DNA of 64,000 nucleotides from Halobellus inordinatus (GTDB taxonomy: Archaea > Halobacteriota > Halobacteria > Halobacteriales > Haloferacaceae). Positions 34,449 through 44,029 of the stretch are shown here, piece after piece (the stretch's first letter is position 1; the number at the start of each line of letters is the position of its first letter). The stretch is taken from contig NZ_JANHAV010000010.1 in the NCBI RefSeq assembly GCF_024464655.1, positions 1-64,000 of the forward strand, written 5' to 3'. The notes beneath the pieces are model-generated. The model searched no databases. It saw only the letters and a program-made list of their open reading frames with translations, and was not told the DNA's origin. The translations under genes were made by a program, and so were the position numbers.

Positions 34449-35411
34449 CTACGTCCGGGAGTTACGAACGGCTCGCCGAACGTGCCGCGCCGGTTTGTAC
34501 GTCATCGGCCCACCCAGTGCGACGAGCAGATACAGATACGACGTCGCATCGGTCGGGTCGCGTCCGAGCGCCGCGAGGAAGTGTTTGAGAGCGGATCTGT
34601 AGTAGCCGTTTCGGAGCGCAGAGAAGCCCAGGGTACGGGTGAGCGACGCGACGAACCGCCGTTCGGTATCGCGCCCATACTCCGCTGCGAGATCACGGTG
34701 TTTCCGGAGGAGGAGTGGTACCGAAACGTCACGCTTGGCTTCGTAGTCGTCGGTGATCTGATCGTGTGACGTGTACCGACGAGTGACGAGCGGCTCGGGG
34801 ACTGACGCGTAGCGGCACTGCGTCGACAATCGGATGTGCCACTCTTTGTCCTGTAAACTCGGGAGCCGGTCGTCGGGGACCCCGGCCGCATCGACTATCG
34901 AGCGCCGGACGACGAACCGCGAGAACGACCCCGCCTGAACCGTCCCCCGGAGGATCGCTTCGGTCACGCGACCGTCGGCGGCCGGCGTGACTGATCCAAT
35001 TCGCTCACCGTCGTCGTCGACGACGCGGGCCCCGACGAGTACGACACCGACGTCGGAGCCGCCCTCTTCGAACCTGTCTGCGACCCGTTCGAGGTATCTC
35101 GGATCCCAGAGGTCGTCGTCGTCGAGGAACGCGACGAACTCGCCCACAGACCGGGAGATTCCGGTACATCGGGCGGCGTTCGCACCCCTGTTTTCCTCGT
35201 GGCGAACGACCTCCGCACGCGCGAGCCCGTCGACGTCGACATCGGCCACGGCGGGTTCGATCGGCTCCGGGGAGTGATCGTCGACGACCACCAGTTCGAC
35301 GCGTTCGTGCGTCTGTTCGGCGACGCATCGAACGGCCTCGGGGAGGTAGTCGGGGCGACCGTACGTCGGAATGACGACGCTCACCAGCGGGGTCGTTTCA
35401 GCGGGGACCAT
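34449..35411 (-). CDS. GT2 glycosyltransferase
   Basis: About 320 residues from the ATG at 35411; the frame is open further upstream, but the conserved N-terminus PLVSVVIPTYGRPDYLPEAVRCV begins right after this Met. GT-A motifs include VVVDDHSPEP (near residue 46), NRGANAARCTGISRSVGEFVAFLDDDDLWDP (near 78-110, containing the DxD-like DDDD), and a C-terminal helical tail (TLGFSALRNGYYRSALKHFLAALGRDP). It is a cytoplasmic, inverting-type enzyme of undefined specificity. CTTTGTTATAC on the plus strand (TATAACAAAG for this gene) lies about 30 nt upstream. Convergent with the AsnB-like gene, 3 bp apart. Confidence 0.88.
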   Translation of the reverse strand: MVPAETTPLVSVVIPTYGRPDYLPEAVRCVAEQTHERVELVVVDDHSPEPIEPAVADVDVDGLARAEVVRHEENRGANAARCTGISRSVGEFVAFLDDDDLWDPRYLERVADRFEEGGSDVGVVLVGARVVDDDGERIGSVTPAADGRVTEAILRGTVQAGSFSRFVVRRSIVDAAGVPDDRLPSLQDKEWHIRLSTQCRYASVPEPLVTRRYTSHDQITDDYEAKRDVSVPLLLRKHRDLAAEYGRDTERRFVASLTRTLGFSALRNGYYRSALKHFLAALGRDPTDATSYLYLLVALGGPMTYKPARHVRRAVRNSRT

Positions 35412-35435
35412 CGTCGGCTTCTCGGCCAGAACTGT

Positions 35436-35446
35436 CTTTGTTATAC
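35436..35446 (-). promoter_or_regulatory. TATAACAAAG promoter motif of the GT2 gene
   Basis: Minus-strand GTATAACAAAG, centred about 30 nt from the start codon at 35411. It faces a divergent copy (TATAACAAT) at 35548-35556 ahead of the DUF1616 gene. Confidence 0.5.
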
Positions 35447-35617
35447 ATCGTATTTCGGGAGTCGAGGGCGGCGAAAACGGCGATAACGACACAAGAGGAT
35501 CTGACGGCGACGCCGCGTGCGGCGTGGGTAGACCACCGTAGGAGAGCTATAACAATACACGTACGCGGGCAAGAGCCCGCGAGTCGATGGTCGATCTACT
35601 TCGATCCGATGGGAGGC

Positions 35618-35697
35618 ATACTGTCGGACGTCGCTCTGTGCCGATATTCGGCACTCACGGGGGCCGAGATCAGGCCCGAACGTACGTCCGACGGTAT
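35618..35697. repeat. 80-bp palindromic element, family 1 copy C
   Basis: The ends ATACTGTCGGACGT and ACGTCCGACGGTAT match copies A and B, but the interior differs and holds another perfect hairpin, GTGCCGA-TAT-TCGGCAC. It lies between the TATAACAAT motif at 35548 and the DUF1616 start at 35721, so it sits in the transcribed leader or has displaced the promoter. Confidence 0.65.
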
Positions 35698-35720
35698 CAG
35701 AACACGAAGGGGGAACGGCG

Positions 35721-36767
35721 ATGAACACGGAGCGACGATCCGGCACCCGACAGCTCGTCGACGTCTACGTAGCGCTCGCGCTGCTCGTCGTCGCGGGCGT
35801 GGGTGTCGTCGCGCCCGTCCCTGATCGAATCCGGCTGCTCATCGCGTTGCCGACGCTGTTTCTGCTCCCGGGGTACGCGCTTACGACGCTGCTGTTTCCG
35901 ACACGTTCCGAACCGCGGTCGGGACCCACAACGCAACTCTCGGCGGACAACGGCACCGGTGAGCACGACGGGACCAGCGGTATCGGTCACTGGGAGCGGG
36001 CCGGGTTGTCGTTCGGCGTGAGCATAACGCTCTTGCCCCTCCTCGGGCTGCTGCTGTCGTCACTCGGGGTCGAAATCACTGCCGTGACGGCTCTCGGTGC
36101 CGTCGCCGTCCTCACATTGGTTACCCTCGGTGCCGGTGTCGGACGGCGGTGGCAGTACCCACAATCGGTCCGATACCAGCCGCCAATACCCTCGGTGGCG
36201 GCGTTCGTCGACGGGGGACGGAACACTGGTACACAGTCGACGAGAAGCGTTGCGCTCTCAGCGGCGTTGGTCATCGTGGTCGCTGCCGCAGTGGGCAGTT
36301 TCGCGCTGGCTGTAACGGCGCCGAGTGCTGAGTCCGAATCGACGGAAGCGTCGCTACTCACGCGGGCACCGTCGGGAGAGTTAGTCGCGAGCGGCTATCC
36401 GGCGACGATCGAGCCAGGACAGCGAGAACAGTTGGTACTCTCCGTGAGCAACGACGAGGAGGCGACCGTCGAGTACTCCGTCGTCGTGCAGTTACAGCGG
36501 CTCACCGCCGGCGACGACCCGTCCGTCCTGGCTCGCGAGCAGCATCTGACCGCACAGGAGCAACTGTCCGACGGCGAGACGTGGGAGTACGAGCACGAGA
36601 TAGCCCCGCCGCCAGGGTACGCCGGCGAGCGGACGCGAGTCGTCTACCTCATCTACCGCGGCGAACCACCGGCACAGCCGAGAATGGACAACGCGTACCG
36701 ATATCTGACGCTCTCACTCGGCGGGGAGCGGGCGGGCGCGACCGTGACACCGGTCGCACAGGAGTAG
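35721..36767 (+). CDS. DUF1616 family membrane protein
   Basis: The 348-residue protein has four membrane helices in its first 200 residues (about 15-32, 36-56, 95-113, 117-135) and a fifth near 175-195. An extracytoplasmic C-terminal domain of about 150 residues carries the DUF1616 pattern (GYPATIEPGQREQLVLSVSNDEEATVEYSVVVQLQRL and GYAGERTRVVYLIYRGEPP). The N-terminal PDRIRLLIALPTLFLLPGYALTTLLFP is the family hallmark. These proteins sit in archaeal glycan loci, but their biochemical role is unknown. Confidence 0.85.
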   Translation: MNTERRSGTRQLVDVYVALALLVVAGVGVVAPVPDRIRLLIALPTLFLLPGYALTTLLFPTRSEPRSGPTTQLSADNGTGEHDGTSGIGHWERAGLSFGVSITLLPLLGLLLSSLGVEITAVTALGAVAVLTLVTLGAGVGRRWQYPQSVRYQPPIPSVAAFVDGGRNTGTQSTRSVALSAALVIVVAAAVGSFALAVTAPSAESESTEASLLTRAPSGELVASGYPATIEPGQREQLVLSVSNDEEATVEYSVVVQLQRLTAGDDPSVLAREQHLTAQEQLSDGETWEYEHEIAPPPGYAGERTRVVYLIYRGEPPAQPRMDNAYRYLTLSLGGERAGATVTPVAQE

Positions 36768-36774
36768 CGTGGTA

Positions 36775-36864
36775 AGTCGGCGAGGCGTGAGTAGTCGGCG
36801 AGGCATAGTTACTCGGCGAGTGGGATACGTTGGAGAACCGTGGTTAGTCGGCGAACGGAGCGGT
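36775..36864. repeat. 18-bp direct repeats (five units, one degenerate)
   Basis: The core AGTCGGCGA or ACTCGGCGA recurs at 36775, 36793, 36811 and 36846, i.e. at 18-bp steps with one decayed unit between the third and last. It lies in the 135-bp gap between the convergent DUF1616 and deacetylase genes. Function unknown. Confidence 0.6.
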
Positions 36865-36902
36865 CGCAACGTGATCGTGCGGTGCGGCTTCCAGCGGCGA
36901 CG

Positions 36903-38222
36903 TCACCCGTTCTCGGCCGCCGCAACGAGTTCGTCCACGCGGACCACCTCGATCTCACCGGCCTGCTCTCGCCGGTGAACCTCGTCGACGACGCCCTGGA
37001 ACTCGTCGAGCCCCGCGTCAGTCGAGAGCCCGTGGAAAAACAGCGAGAGAACGCCACCGTACGCAATCGTCTGATCTAAGAGCTGCCGGGCTTCTGTCGG
37101 AGTCGGCTCACCCTCACCGGGGATCAACTGCGGGTTCGACGGGCGCGCGATGGGCTGCCACCCGCCGACCCGTCCGCTGTCGTGGACCGTAGAGACTATT
37201 TCGAGCGCCTGTTCGTCGACGCCGCCGTAGGGGTACGCGAAGTGTCGAGCGCCTTCGGTGAACCCCCGTTCGAGGAGCCACTGCTTCGCGCTCCGGACCT
37301 GCGCTTCGACCTCTGCCGGATCGGATAGCTCACGGAGGTTCAGGTGGTCCGTCGTGTGCGAACCGACGAGCCACCCCTCTGCCTGTAGTTCTCGTAGCTG
37401 TGATTCGGTCAGTTTACCTTCGGTTCCGATCGTGCTGGGATTGACGTACGTGATCGCCGGGTAGTCGTGCTGTGCGAGATACGGAAGCGCTTTCGTGTAG
37501 TCGGTTTCGTTGCCGTCGTCGAACATAAACGCGACCTTTGGAGTCTCCGGGGCGGAGACGCGGACCGGACAGTCGAGAAAGAGCTTCTCGGTTCCGGACT
37601 CATCGCCCGGTGCCATTCGAAACGAGACACGGGTAATGTGCGCCAGATCGACGGGGGCGTCGTCGACCTGCGGATCCAACAGCCCGAAGTCGAGCCGAAC
37701 CAACGCGCCGCGACTGCGAGAGACGGCGCGCGTCCGGAGGCGGTTGCCCTCGCGGTCCTGAAGGTCGATGTACGGATACGTCCCCGGAGCGCTGCCGTCG
37801 ATCGCGACGTAGCACGCGGGGCGAGCGTTGCGAAAGTCCATCGGTTCGTCCAGTGGAACGTGGAGCCAGGACCCGTCCGCTCCAGTGTGGAGTTCGGCAC
37901 ACTGTGTGCCCGTAACGTGCCGCTCGCTGTTGGCGTACAGTTCGCCGTCGGTGACCTCGAGGTCGGACAGCCGCTCGAAAGAGCCGGAGCCGAGTCCCAC
38001 GCGGGAAGGTTTCGGCGTCAGAGTCGAGTCCGACGCGTCGGCACCGTCGTGGTCCGCGCCGCGCTCTACCTGGGGTGACTCTCTGCGGCCGACACACCCG
38101 GCAGCCCCGAGCAGCGAACTCCCGGCGACCGTCGTGAGAAGCGCGCGGCGAGAGATGGTCCCGCGCGACCGCTCCAACTGTGCCCCCGCACGGCGCACCC
38201 GCTCTTTCGTCTCGTCTGTCAT
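36903..38222 (-). CDS. Tat-exported polysaccharide deacetylase lipoprotein
   Basis: The 439-residue protein begins with a Tat signal (SRRALLTTVAGSSLLGAAG) and a lipobox Cys at about residue 43. Residues 75-225 form a beta-rich, carbohydrate-binding-like domain. The NodB deacetylase domain starts with VAFMFDDGNETDYTKALPYL (near 232) and contains GSHTTDHLNL (near 285), i.e. the D-D and H-x3-H metal ligands, then HFAYPYGGVDEQALEIV near 325. It should remove N- or O-acetyl groups from surface glycan outside the cell. It is divergent from the GT4 gene. Confidence 0.9.
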   Translation of the reverse strand: MTDETKERVRRAGAQLERSRGTISRRALLTTVAGSSLLGAAGCVGRRESPQVERGADHDGADASDSTLTPKPSRVGLGSGSFERLSDLEVTDGELYANSERHVTGTQCAELHTGADGSWLHVPLDEPMDFRNARPACYVAIDGSAPGTYPYIDLQDREGNRLRTRAVSRSRGALVRLDFGLLDPQVDDAPVDLAHITRVSFRMAPGDESGTEKLFLDCPVRVSAPETPKVAFMFDDGNETDYTKALPYLAQHDYPAITYVNPSTIGTEGKLTESQLRELQAEGWLVGSHTTDHLNLRELSDPAEVEAQVRSAKQWLLERGFTEGARHFAYPYGGVDEQALEIVSTVHDSGRVGGWQPIARPSNPQLIPGEGEPTPTEARQLLDQTIAYGGVLSLFFHGLSTDAGLDEFQGVVDEVHRREQAGEIEVVRVDELVAAAENG

Positions 38223-38455
38223 TTTGTTGTCGTCTTATCAGTAGCATCGGTGATTGTAATACTGCGCCTTCTCACGGCGATGGGGGTATATACTACCGGG
38301 AAGTGCAAAGCGAGACAATGTCGAAATCCGGTTTGTCGGTCTCGGGCGGCCGGTCGTGAAAGCGGCGCGACAGTGGCGCGAACAGGCAGCATCAGCAGAC
38401 GCGTCCGCCGGTACGACCCTGCTAACAATGCGTCCTCAAAAGATAGAAGCGCACG

Positions 38456-39616
38456 ATGAGTGACGCAGTGTCAACTACTCTCCTCGTCGTCGGGGCCTGC
38501 AGTCGGGATACCGGCGGCATCGCTCAGTACATCCGGGGGCAGTCCCAGCACATCGCTGACTCGGTCGACGTCACGACGCACAGCACGAGTTCGCCGCCAG
38601 GGAAGGCGGCGCTCTCGGAGGGTGGCGTCGCCAAGTACCGCTGGCTGCTCCTCGCGGTGCTTTCGGCCGTCAGGAGGGTACTGGAGTTTCCGTTCTACGA
38701 GCGGCCCGATGTCGTCCACGTACACGCGTCGTCGTACCTCTCGTTTTACCGAGAATCGGTGTTCGTCGTCTTCGGCGCGCTGGTCTGGAGGCGACCGATC
38801 GTGGTCCACATTCACGGCTCCGACTTCGACGAGTTCCTCCGCACGTCTGGTCTGCTCCGCTCGTGGTACGTCGGGTGGGTGCTGAATCTGTCCGCGGAAG
38901 TGATCGTCCTCTCCTCGTACTGGGAACAGGTGCTCTGTGCGGAGACCGACTTGGACGAGGCGATGGTGCTGCCAAATCCCATCGACGTGTCGTCGTTCTC
39001 CGAGGACGGGCGCGCAGAAGATCCACACATCGTCTACGTCTCCAACCACATCGAGCGGAAGGGCGTCGCCGAGTTCGCCGACGCGATCCGACGCTTAAGC
39101 GCACGCGACGGACCCGAGTTTCGAGTGAGTGTCGCTGGGGACGGCCCGAAATCCGAGCAGATACGGGCACTCGCGGCCGAGTACGAATTCGTGGAGTACT
39201 ACGGGTACGTCTCGGAGAGTCGGAAGTACGAGCTGTTGACCGACGGGTCGATCTACGTGCTGCCCACGTACGCTGAAGGGTTACCGATCTCGCTCTTGGA
39301 AGGGATGGCCGGCGGCAACGCCGTCGTGTCGACGGAGGTCGGGGCGATCCCGGAGGTTGTCGGCTCCGAGAACGGCATCCTGGTCCCGCCGGTCGACGTC
39401 GATGCGCTCGTCGACGCGCTGGATACGCTTCGCACTGACGGCCAGTTGCGGCGGGAGATGGGCGAGACGAACCGTGAGCTCGTACGCGAGCAGTACACGT
39501 GGTCGCGGATCAGCCGCGAACTCCAGGAGTTGTACGAGCGGCTTCGGCCACGGTCACAACCCGGAGCGGGTCGAACCGGCGGGTCGCCGTCGCCGACTGT
39601 CACCAGCCCGAAGTAG
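38456..39616 (+). CDS. GT4 glycosyltransferase
   Basis: The 386-residue GT-B enzyme shows DTGGIAQYIRGQSQHI at the N-terminus, DVVHVHASSYLSFYRE near 82, HIHGSDFDEF near 117, IVYVSNHIERKGVAEFADAI near 195, and the retaining-type E-x7-E donor motif in EGLPISLLEGMAGGNAVVSTEVGAIPEVV near 272. The tail is Pro/Ser-rich. It is cytoplasmic or peripheral on the membrane. It precedes the flippase gene by 115 bp on the same strand, a common arrangement in polysaccharide loci. Confidence 0.9.
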   Translation: MSDAVSTTLLVVGACSRDTGGIAQYIRGQSQHIADSVDVTTHSTSSPPGKAALSEGGVAKYRWLLLAVLSAVRRVLEFPFYERPDVVHVHASSYLSFYRESVFVVFGALVWRRPIVVHIHGSDFDEFLRTSGLLRSWYVGWVLNLSAEVIVLSSYWEQVLCAETDLDEAMVLPNPIDVSSFSEDGRAEDPHIVYVSNHIERKGVAEFADAIRRLSARDGPEFRVSVAGDGPKSEQIRALAAEYEFVEYYGYVSESRKYELLTDGSIYVLPTYAEGLPISLLEGMAGGNAVVSTEVGAIPEVVGSENGILVPPVDVDALVDALDTLRTDGQLRREMGETNRELVREQYTWSRISRELQELYERLRPRSQPGAGRTGGSPSPTVTSPK

Positions 39617-39731
39617 ACAGTTCTTACGGTCACGCAGTCACGCGCGTAGTACTCACATAACTAAACCAAAGAGAGACATACCGGATCGTGTGTCCGTTTT
39701 CGTACACTGGGCGCACTCTCGATAGCGCACG

Positions 39732-41231
39732 ATGGACCTAGATAGACTCAAACGAGCGGTTCAGCGGATGACCCCGACAGGCGGAACGACAGAGCGCATC
39801 GTCAAGAGCGTCATCTGGGTGACCGGCCAGAACGTGATCGGCCGCCTCATCCAGCTCGCAATGTTACTCGTGTTGGCTCGGCTGATCGGGCCCCGCGAGA
39901 TCGGGTTGGTTGGAATCGCACTGTTGGCGTTGAGCGCGTCACGGAAGTTCACGAACATCGGTCTGAACGCGGCGATCGTCCAGCGGAAGGAGTCGAACGT
40001 CGACGGCTACCTCAACACGAACTGGCTGCTCGAGATCGGACGCGGCGCCCTCATCACGGTCGTGCTGTTCGCCAGCGCGCCGCTGATCGCGTCGCTATTC
40101 GATACACCGCGGGCAGAGCCCTTACTACAGGCGATCGGGTTCTCGCCACTCATTCTGGGACTGCGGAACCCGGGCGTCGTCTACTTCCAGAAGAACCTGG
40201 AGTTTCACAAGCAGTTCGTCTACCGAATCTCCGGCTCGATCGGAGCATTTATCGTCGCCGTCGGGTACGCACTCGTCTGGCCGACCGCGTGGGCCTACGT
40301 CGCGGGGTTTCTGACCGCAGACGTCATTCGACTCGTCGTCTCGTATGTGATCCACGACTACCGACCGCGACCGCAGTTCGATCGTGAGGTCGCCGGCGAG
40401 CTCATCAACTACGGGAAGTGGATAACTGGTTCGTCGATTCTGTACTTCATCTACAGCGAGGGCGACGACGCGTTCGTCGGCTGGCTGCTCGGCCCCGTCG
40501 CGCTCGGGTGGTACCAGTACGCCTACCGATTCTCGAACGCGCCGGCGACAGAGATCTCGCAGGTCGTCTCCTCAGTGATGTTTCCGGCTTTCTCGGAGTA
40601 TCAGGACAATCCCGAACGCTTGCGGAGCAGTTTCCTCAAGACGGTGCAACTGGTCTCGCTCGTGACGTTCCCGATGGCGATCGGGATCGCGGTCGTCACT
40701 CCGACCTTCGTTCGGGGCTTCCTTGGCAGCGACTGGACGGGTATGATAACGGCGATGCAGATACTCACGCTGTTCGGCCTGTTTCGCTCGCTTGGGAAGG
40801 TGTTCGGCGCCTTCTGGAAGGCGATCGGGCGCCCCGACTACATCACGAAACTCTCGGTGCTCCGCGTCGCGTTGCTCGCTCTTCTCATTTATCCGGCGAC
40901 GTCGACGCTGGGGATCACCGGAACGGCGCTTCTCACCACCGGCATCTTCGTCTTCCCGATGATGCCGATCGACCTCTACATCATCACCCGGTCGGTTGGA
41001 ACGAGCTACTCCGCGCTCCTCTCCGAGTTGGTCTACCCGCTGGCCGCCAGCGCGATAATGGGTGCGATCGTCTGGTACGTGAATCTCGTGCTCGAGATAC
41101 CGCCGATCGCCGAGTTCGTCGTGCTCGTCAGTCTCGGCGCGATAATCTACGGAGTCGTGACGCTCATCTTCACCCAGCAGTTCGGCTGGGACATCGATAA
41201 GAACGTGCGAGAACTGATGTCGACGCTCTGA
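39732..41231 (+). CDS. Wzx-type oligosaccharide flippase
   Basis: The 499-residue protein has about 12-14 membrane helices spaced over its whole length and matches the polysaccharide biosynthesis/export (PST, MATE-like) superfamily: KSVIWVTGQNVIGRLIQLAMLLVLARLIGPREIGLVGIALL near the N-terminus, then GVVYFQKNLEFHKQFVYRISGSIGAF and GWYQYAYRFSNAPATEISQVVSSVMFPAFSEYQDNPERLRS. It should flip lipid-linked glycan units to the outer face of the membrane. It is the only flippase in the window and thus the central export step for the locus. Confidence 0.9.
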   Translation: MDLDRLKRAVQRMTPTGGTTERIVKSVIWVTGQNVIGRLIQLAMLLVLARLIGPREIGLVGIALLALSASRKFTNIGLNAAIVQRKESNVDGYLNTNWLLEIGRGALITVVLFASAPLIASLFDTPRAEPLLQAIGFSPLILGLRNPGVVYFQKNLEFHKQFVYRISGSIGAFIVAVGYALVWPTAWAYVAGFLTADVIRLVVSYVIHDYRPRPQFDREVAGELINYGKWITGSSILYFIYSEGDDAFVGWLLGPVALGWYQYAYRFSNAPATEISQVVSSVMFPAFSEYQDNPERLRSSFLKTVQLVSLVTFPMAIGIAVVTPTFVRGFLGSDWTGMITAMQILTLFGLFRSLGKVFGAFWKAIGRPDYITKLSVLRVALLALLIYPATSTLGITGTALLTTGIFVFPMMPIDLYIITRSVGTSYSALLSELVYPLAASAIMGAIVWYVNLVLEIPPIAEFVVLVSLGAIIYGVVTLIFTQQFGWDIDKNVRELMSTL

Positions 41232-41264
41232 GTGCGGCGTTGGCGATCGGAACAGGAAAAACGA

Positions 41265-42425
41265 CTACTCGGCCTCGACCCCAACGTCGTACACGCCCGC
41301 TTCGACCATCGCTTCGAGCGGATTGTCGTCGATGTCCAGCGGGAGGTCGACGCGTCCCTGTCGACGGGCCGACTCCCACGACGCGAAGGCCAGTTCCGTC
41401 GCTCTGAGCGAGACGGCACCTCGGATCGACGGCTCCCTGCCTTCGAGAAGGGACTCGATCACCTCGTCGATCGACCGCTCGTGGAAACTGGGTTTGTCGA
41501 GTCGACTCTCGTCGACGACCGGTACCCGCTCGAAGAGTTTCTGCACGCCAGCCCTCGCAAGCCCGGTCTGGGGGCCGTAGATCGTCTCGGAGGTGTCGAC
41601 GGTTTTCCACGCCGAGTCGCCGGTCCGGTACCGCAAGTCGGGCCCGTCTTCGACGCCGAGTTCGATGACGCCGTCACTCCCAACGAGACGGAGGTAGCAC
41701 CCGACGACGTCGGCACCGAGCCCGTCGGCTTCGCCCGTGATAGCGAGTCCGGTAACGCCGTCCTCGTACTGCCACTGCGCGAGCCCCTGGTTCTCGTTGT
41801 GCGTCCCGAACCACAGGTTCTCCTCGCGGTAATCGACGTTGGCTAGGACCCACTTCACGGGCGTCCCGTCGGTGTAGAAGCCACAGAGGTCGAACAGGTG
41901 CACGCCGGCGTCGAGGAGGTTCGCTTCGCCCCACTCCAACCGTTCGAGGTCGCCGATCTCACCGCGGTCGAGCAGTGCCTTCGCTTTCAGGAACGGCCCC
42001 CCGAACCGACGCTGGTGGTTGATCGTGAACTGAACGTCGTTTCGGTCACAGGCCTCGACCATCCGCTGGCAGTCGCCCCAGGTCGTTGCCATCGGCTTCT
42101 CGCAGTGGACGGCGTCCGGCGTCCCGCTCTCGGCGCAGCCGACGACGATGTCGGCGTGTACTGAGGGGGGCGTACAGACGCTCACGACGTCGATTTCGAG
42201 TTCTTCCAGCATCGTCTCGTAGTCCTCGTAGACGTTGCCTTTCGGAACGTCGAACCGATTGGCGAACGCCAGGGCATTCTCTGGGACGATGTCCGCACAG
42301 GCCACGAGTTCGACGTCGTCGCGTCGCTCGTATCCAGGCGCGTGTCGATACGCCATCGCGTACCCGGTCCGATCCCGCTGTTCGGGGTCCTCGCCGGTCC
42401 CGATGACGGCGGCGTTGAGTACCAT
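41265..42425 (-). CDS. Gfo/Idh/MocA family sugar oxidoreductase
   Basis: The 386-residue protein has an N-terminal NAD(P)-binding Rossmann domain (LNAAVIGTGED at residues 3-13; the V-S-V-C-T-P-P motif near 86; HCEKPMATT near 110, the conserved E-K-P lysine). A C-terminal alpha/beta substrate domain follows (NHQRRFGGPFLKAKALL near 141; DAGVHLFDLCGFY near 178). Family members oxidise nucleotide-linked or free sugars at C3 or similar positions. It probably makes a modified sugar for the glycan. It is convergent with the flippase gene. Confidence 0.88.
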   Translation of the reverse strand: MVLNAAVIGTGEDPEQRDRTGYAMAYRHAPGYERRDDVELVACADIVPENALAFANRFDVPKGNVYEDYETMLEELEIDVVSVCTPPSVHADIVVGCAESGTPDAVHCEKPMATTWGDCQRMVEACDRNDVQFTINHQRRFGGPFLKAKALLDRGEIGDLERLEWGEANLLDAGVHLFDLCGFYTDGTPVKWVLANVDYREENLWFGTHNENQGLAQWQYEDGVTGLAITGEADGLGADVVGCYLRLVGSDGVIELGVEDGPDLRYRTGDSAWKTVDTSETIYGPQTGLARAGVQKLFERVPVVDESRLDKPSFHERSIDEVIESLLEGREPSIRGAVSLRATELAFASWESARRQGRVDLPLDIDDNPLEAMVEAGVYDVGVEAE

Positions 42426-42623
42426 ACGAGATGGGATTTCGCTGGCCGCGTCAATACTATACTCTCCGTACCGTGCGTTATGAGTCGCCTACGGTCGTTC
42501 GAGTACGAGGACCGGACCTGGCCCATCGGTTACCGCGACACCTGATGGTCCATCGTCGACTTGTACAGTAGATTTGCAAGTCATCACGCACCCGATCACA
42601 CGCTGTCGTACGATCGAGTGTGC

Positions 42624-42711
42624 ACTCAGAGGGATTATCGTAACTGTTCGGAGATTCTCGCCGTACCGTCCGGCGAGACATCTATGCGGACTTACGATAA
42701 CCCCTATCAGT
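42624..42711. repeat. 88-bp palindromic element, family 2 copy 1
   Basis: Terminal inverted repeats close to ATAGGGATTATCGT enclose an internal 8-bp hairpin (TCTCGCCG / CGGCGAGA). The same 88-bp element occurs at 54128-54215 and 61615-61702. Here its ACTGATAG end provides the stop codon (TGA, 42709-42707) of the GT4 gene on the minus strand. Confidence 0.85.
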
Positions 42712-43864
42712 TGCAAATGCTACTGTAGAGCCGCCGGGTACGCAACGACAGTTCGGACCAATCGAGCCGCGTGCTCGCCTCGTAATTCCCTTCGCCCATC
42801 GTTCGGAGATCGGCATCCAGAGCGTCAGCGAGTGCCGCCCGCAACTCATCGGTTTCGTCGGGATCGTAGCGGACGTTCCACCGCGGGTCGAGTCGCTCGC
42901 CGACGCAACCGCGGTTCGGTGCGACGACCGGGTTTCCGAACGACATCGCGAGGATGGCCGCCCCGGAGGTGAGCACCTCTTCGTAGGGGAGAACCACGGC
43001 GTCCGCCGCGTTCATATACAGTTGGATCTCGTCGTCGGGGACGAATTCCAGAACCGCACGTGCCCGGTCGTCGGCCGCGACGCGGTCGCGGACCGTGGCA
43101 GCCAGCTCGTCACTCCAGGGATTGCCGACCACTAACAGCCGGGCGTCCGGGGCGTCGAGTTCGCGGAACGTATCGACGAGTTCCGGGACGTTCTTGTACG
43201 GCCGGATGAGCCCGAAGTACAGGAAGACCGTTTCCTCGGGTCCATAGCCGAGATCTGCTCGCGCGGACGCGCGGTCTATCTCGTTCGGGTAACTGTCGAG
43301 GTAATTGCCGTGTGGGACCGTCCGGACGTCCGGCCGGTCGTCGGCCGAGAGGTCGAACAATTCCATCACGGTGTCACGGGCGGCGTCACAGTGGACGATG
43401 ATTCCATCGATGAGCCGCGTGGCAAGTCGTTTCGTGAGTAGTTCGACGCGGGGCGAGCGTCGGGCGTGTTCGCCTAGATTGTGGACTGTCCACACTACCC
43501 GGACGCCCGACAGCCGAAGGACGAGGAGTTCGACGAGGAGCCGCAGGCCCAACAGCGCGGTGAGCCAGGACTGCTCCGTCACGAACGACTTGCTCAGCCA
43601 GTGAAGATGAACGACGTCGGGGCGACCGTGTTCGTGTACCGCCGGGAGAAGCGAGACATAGCGCCCGTAGCCCGACATCTCGACAGCGACATTGTGGGAC
43701 TGGAGGCCGTCACGTAACTCCCGTTGGTATGGGTTCGAATCGGTCGAATCGGGATACATCAACACCGACAACTCGGAACGATTCTCGTCTGCGAGCGCAT
43801 CTGTGTCAGCACTCGAACGGGCCGACGCGATGGGCGACTCTCCAGGGGGTTCACGTTTGGCCAT
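42707..43864 (-). CDS. GT4 glycosyltransferase
   Basis: The 385-residue GT-B protein has an acidic N-terminal 30 residues, then LSVLMYPDSTDSNPYQRELRDGL, PDVVHLHWLSKSFVTEQSWLTALLG near 77, VRVVWTVHNLGEHARRSPRVE near 120, ETVFLYFGLIRPYKNVPELVDTF near 211, and LYMNAADAVVLPYEEVLTSGAAILAMSFGNPVVAPNRGC near 280 (donor-binding loop). The C-terminus ends at ...YSSICN, where a family-2 repeat element supplies the stop. It is predicted to add a sugar to the growing lipid-linked glycan. Confidence 0.88.
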   Translation of the reverse strand: MAKREPPGESPIASARSSADTDALADENRSELSVLMYPDSTDSNPYQRELRDGLQSHNVAVEMSGYGRYVSLLPAVHEHGRPDVVHLHWLSKSFVTEQSWLTALLGLRLLVELLVLRLSGVRVVWTVHNLGEHARRSPRVELLTKRLATRLIDGIIVHCDAARDTVMELFDLSADDRPDVRTVPHGNYLDSYPNEIDRASARADLGYGPEETVFLYFGLIRPYKNVPELVDTFRELDAPDARLLVVGNPWSDELAATVRDRVAADDRARAVLEFVPDDEIQLYMNAADAVVLPYEEVLTSGAAILAMSFGNPVVAPNRGCVGERLDPRWNVRYDPDETDELRAALADALDADLRTMGEGNYEASTRLDWSELSLRTRRLYSSICN

Positions 43865-44029
43865 ATTAGCCTTTCACAGACTCCTATGACGGACAATGTC
43901 CGCCGTCGGGTAAAGTAGTTCTCCGCTTACTGTCGACAGCGATGGGACGGGCACAGCTCAGTCCCCCTCGTCGCCGTTCACAGATAGTATCGCGGATATA
44001 ACGAAGTACTTTCGAAGGGCGTCTCTGGT

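Noticed and set aside
43725-43755. tRNA T-arm-like sequence GGGTTCGAATCGG
   Set aside because: No acceptor, D or anticodon arms surround it, and it lies inside the GT4 coding sequence (PYQREL region).
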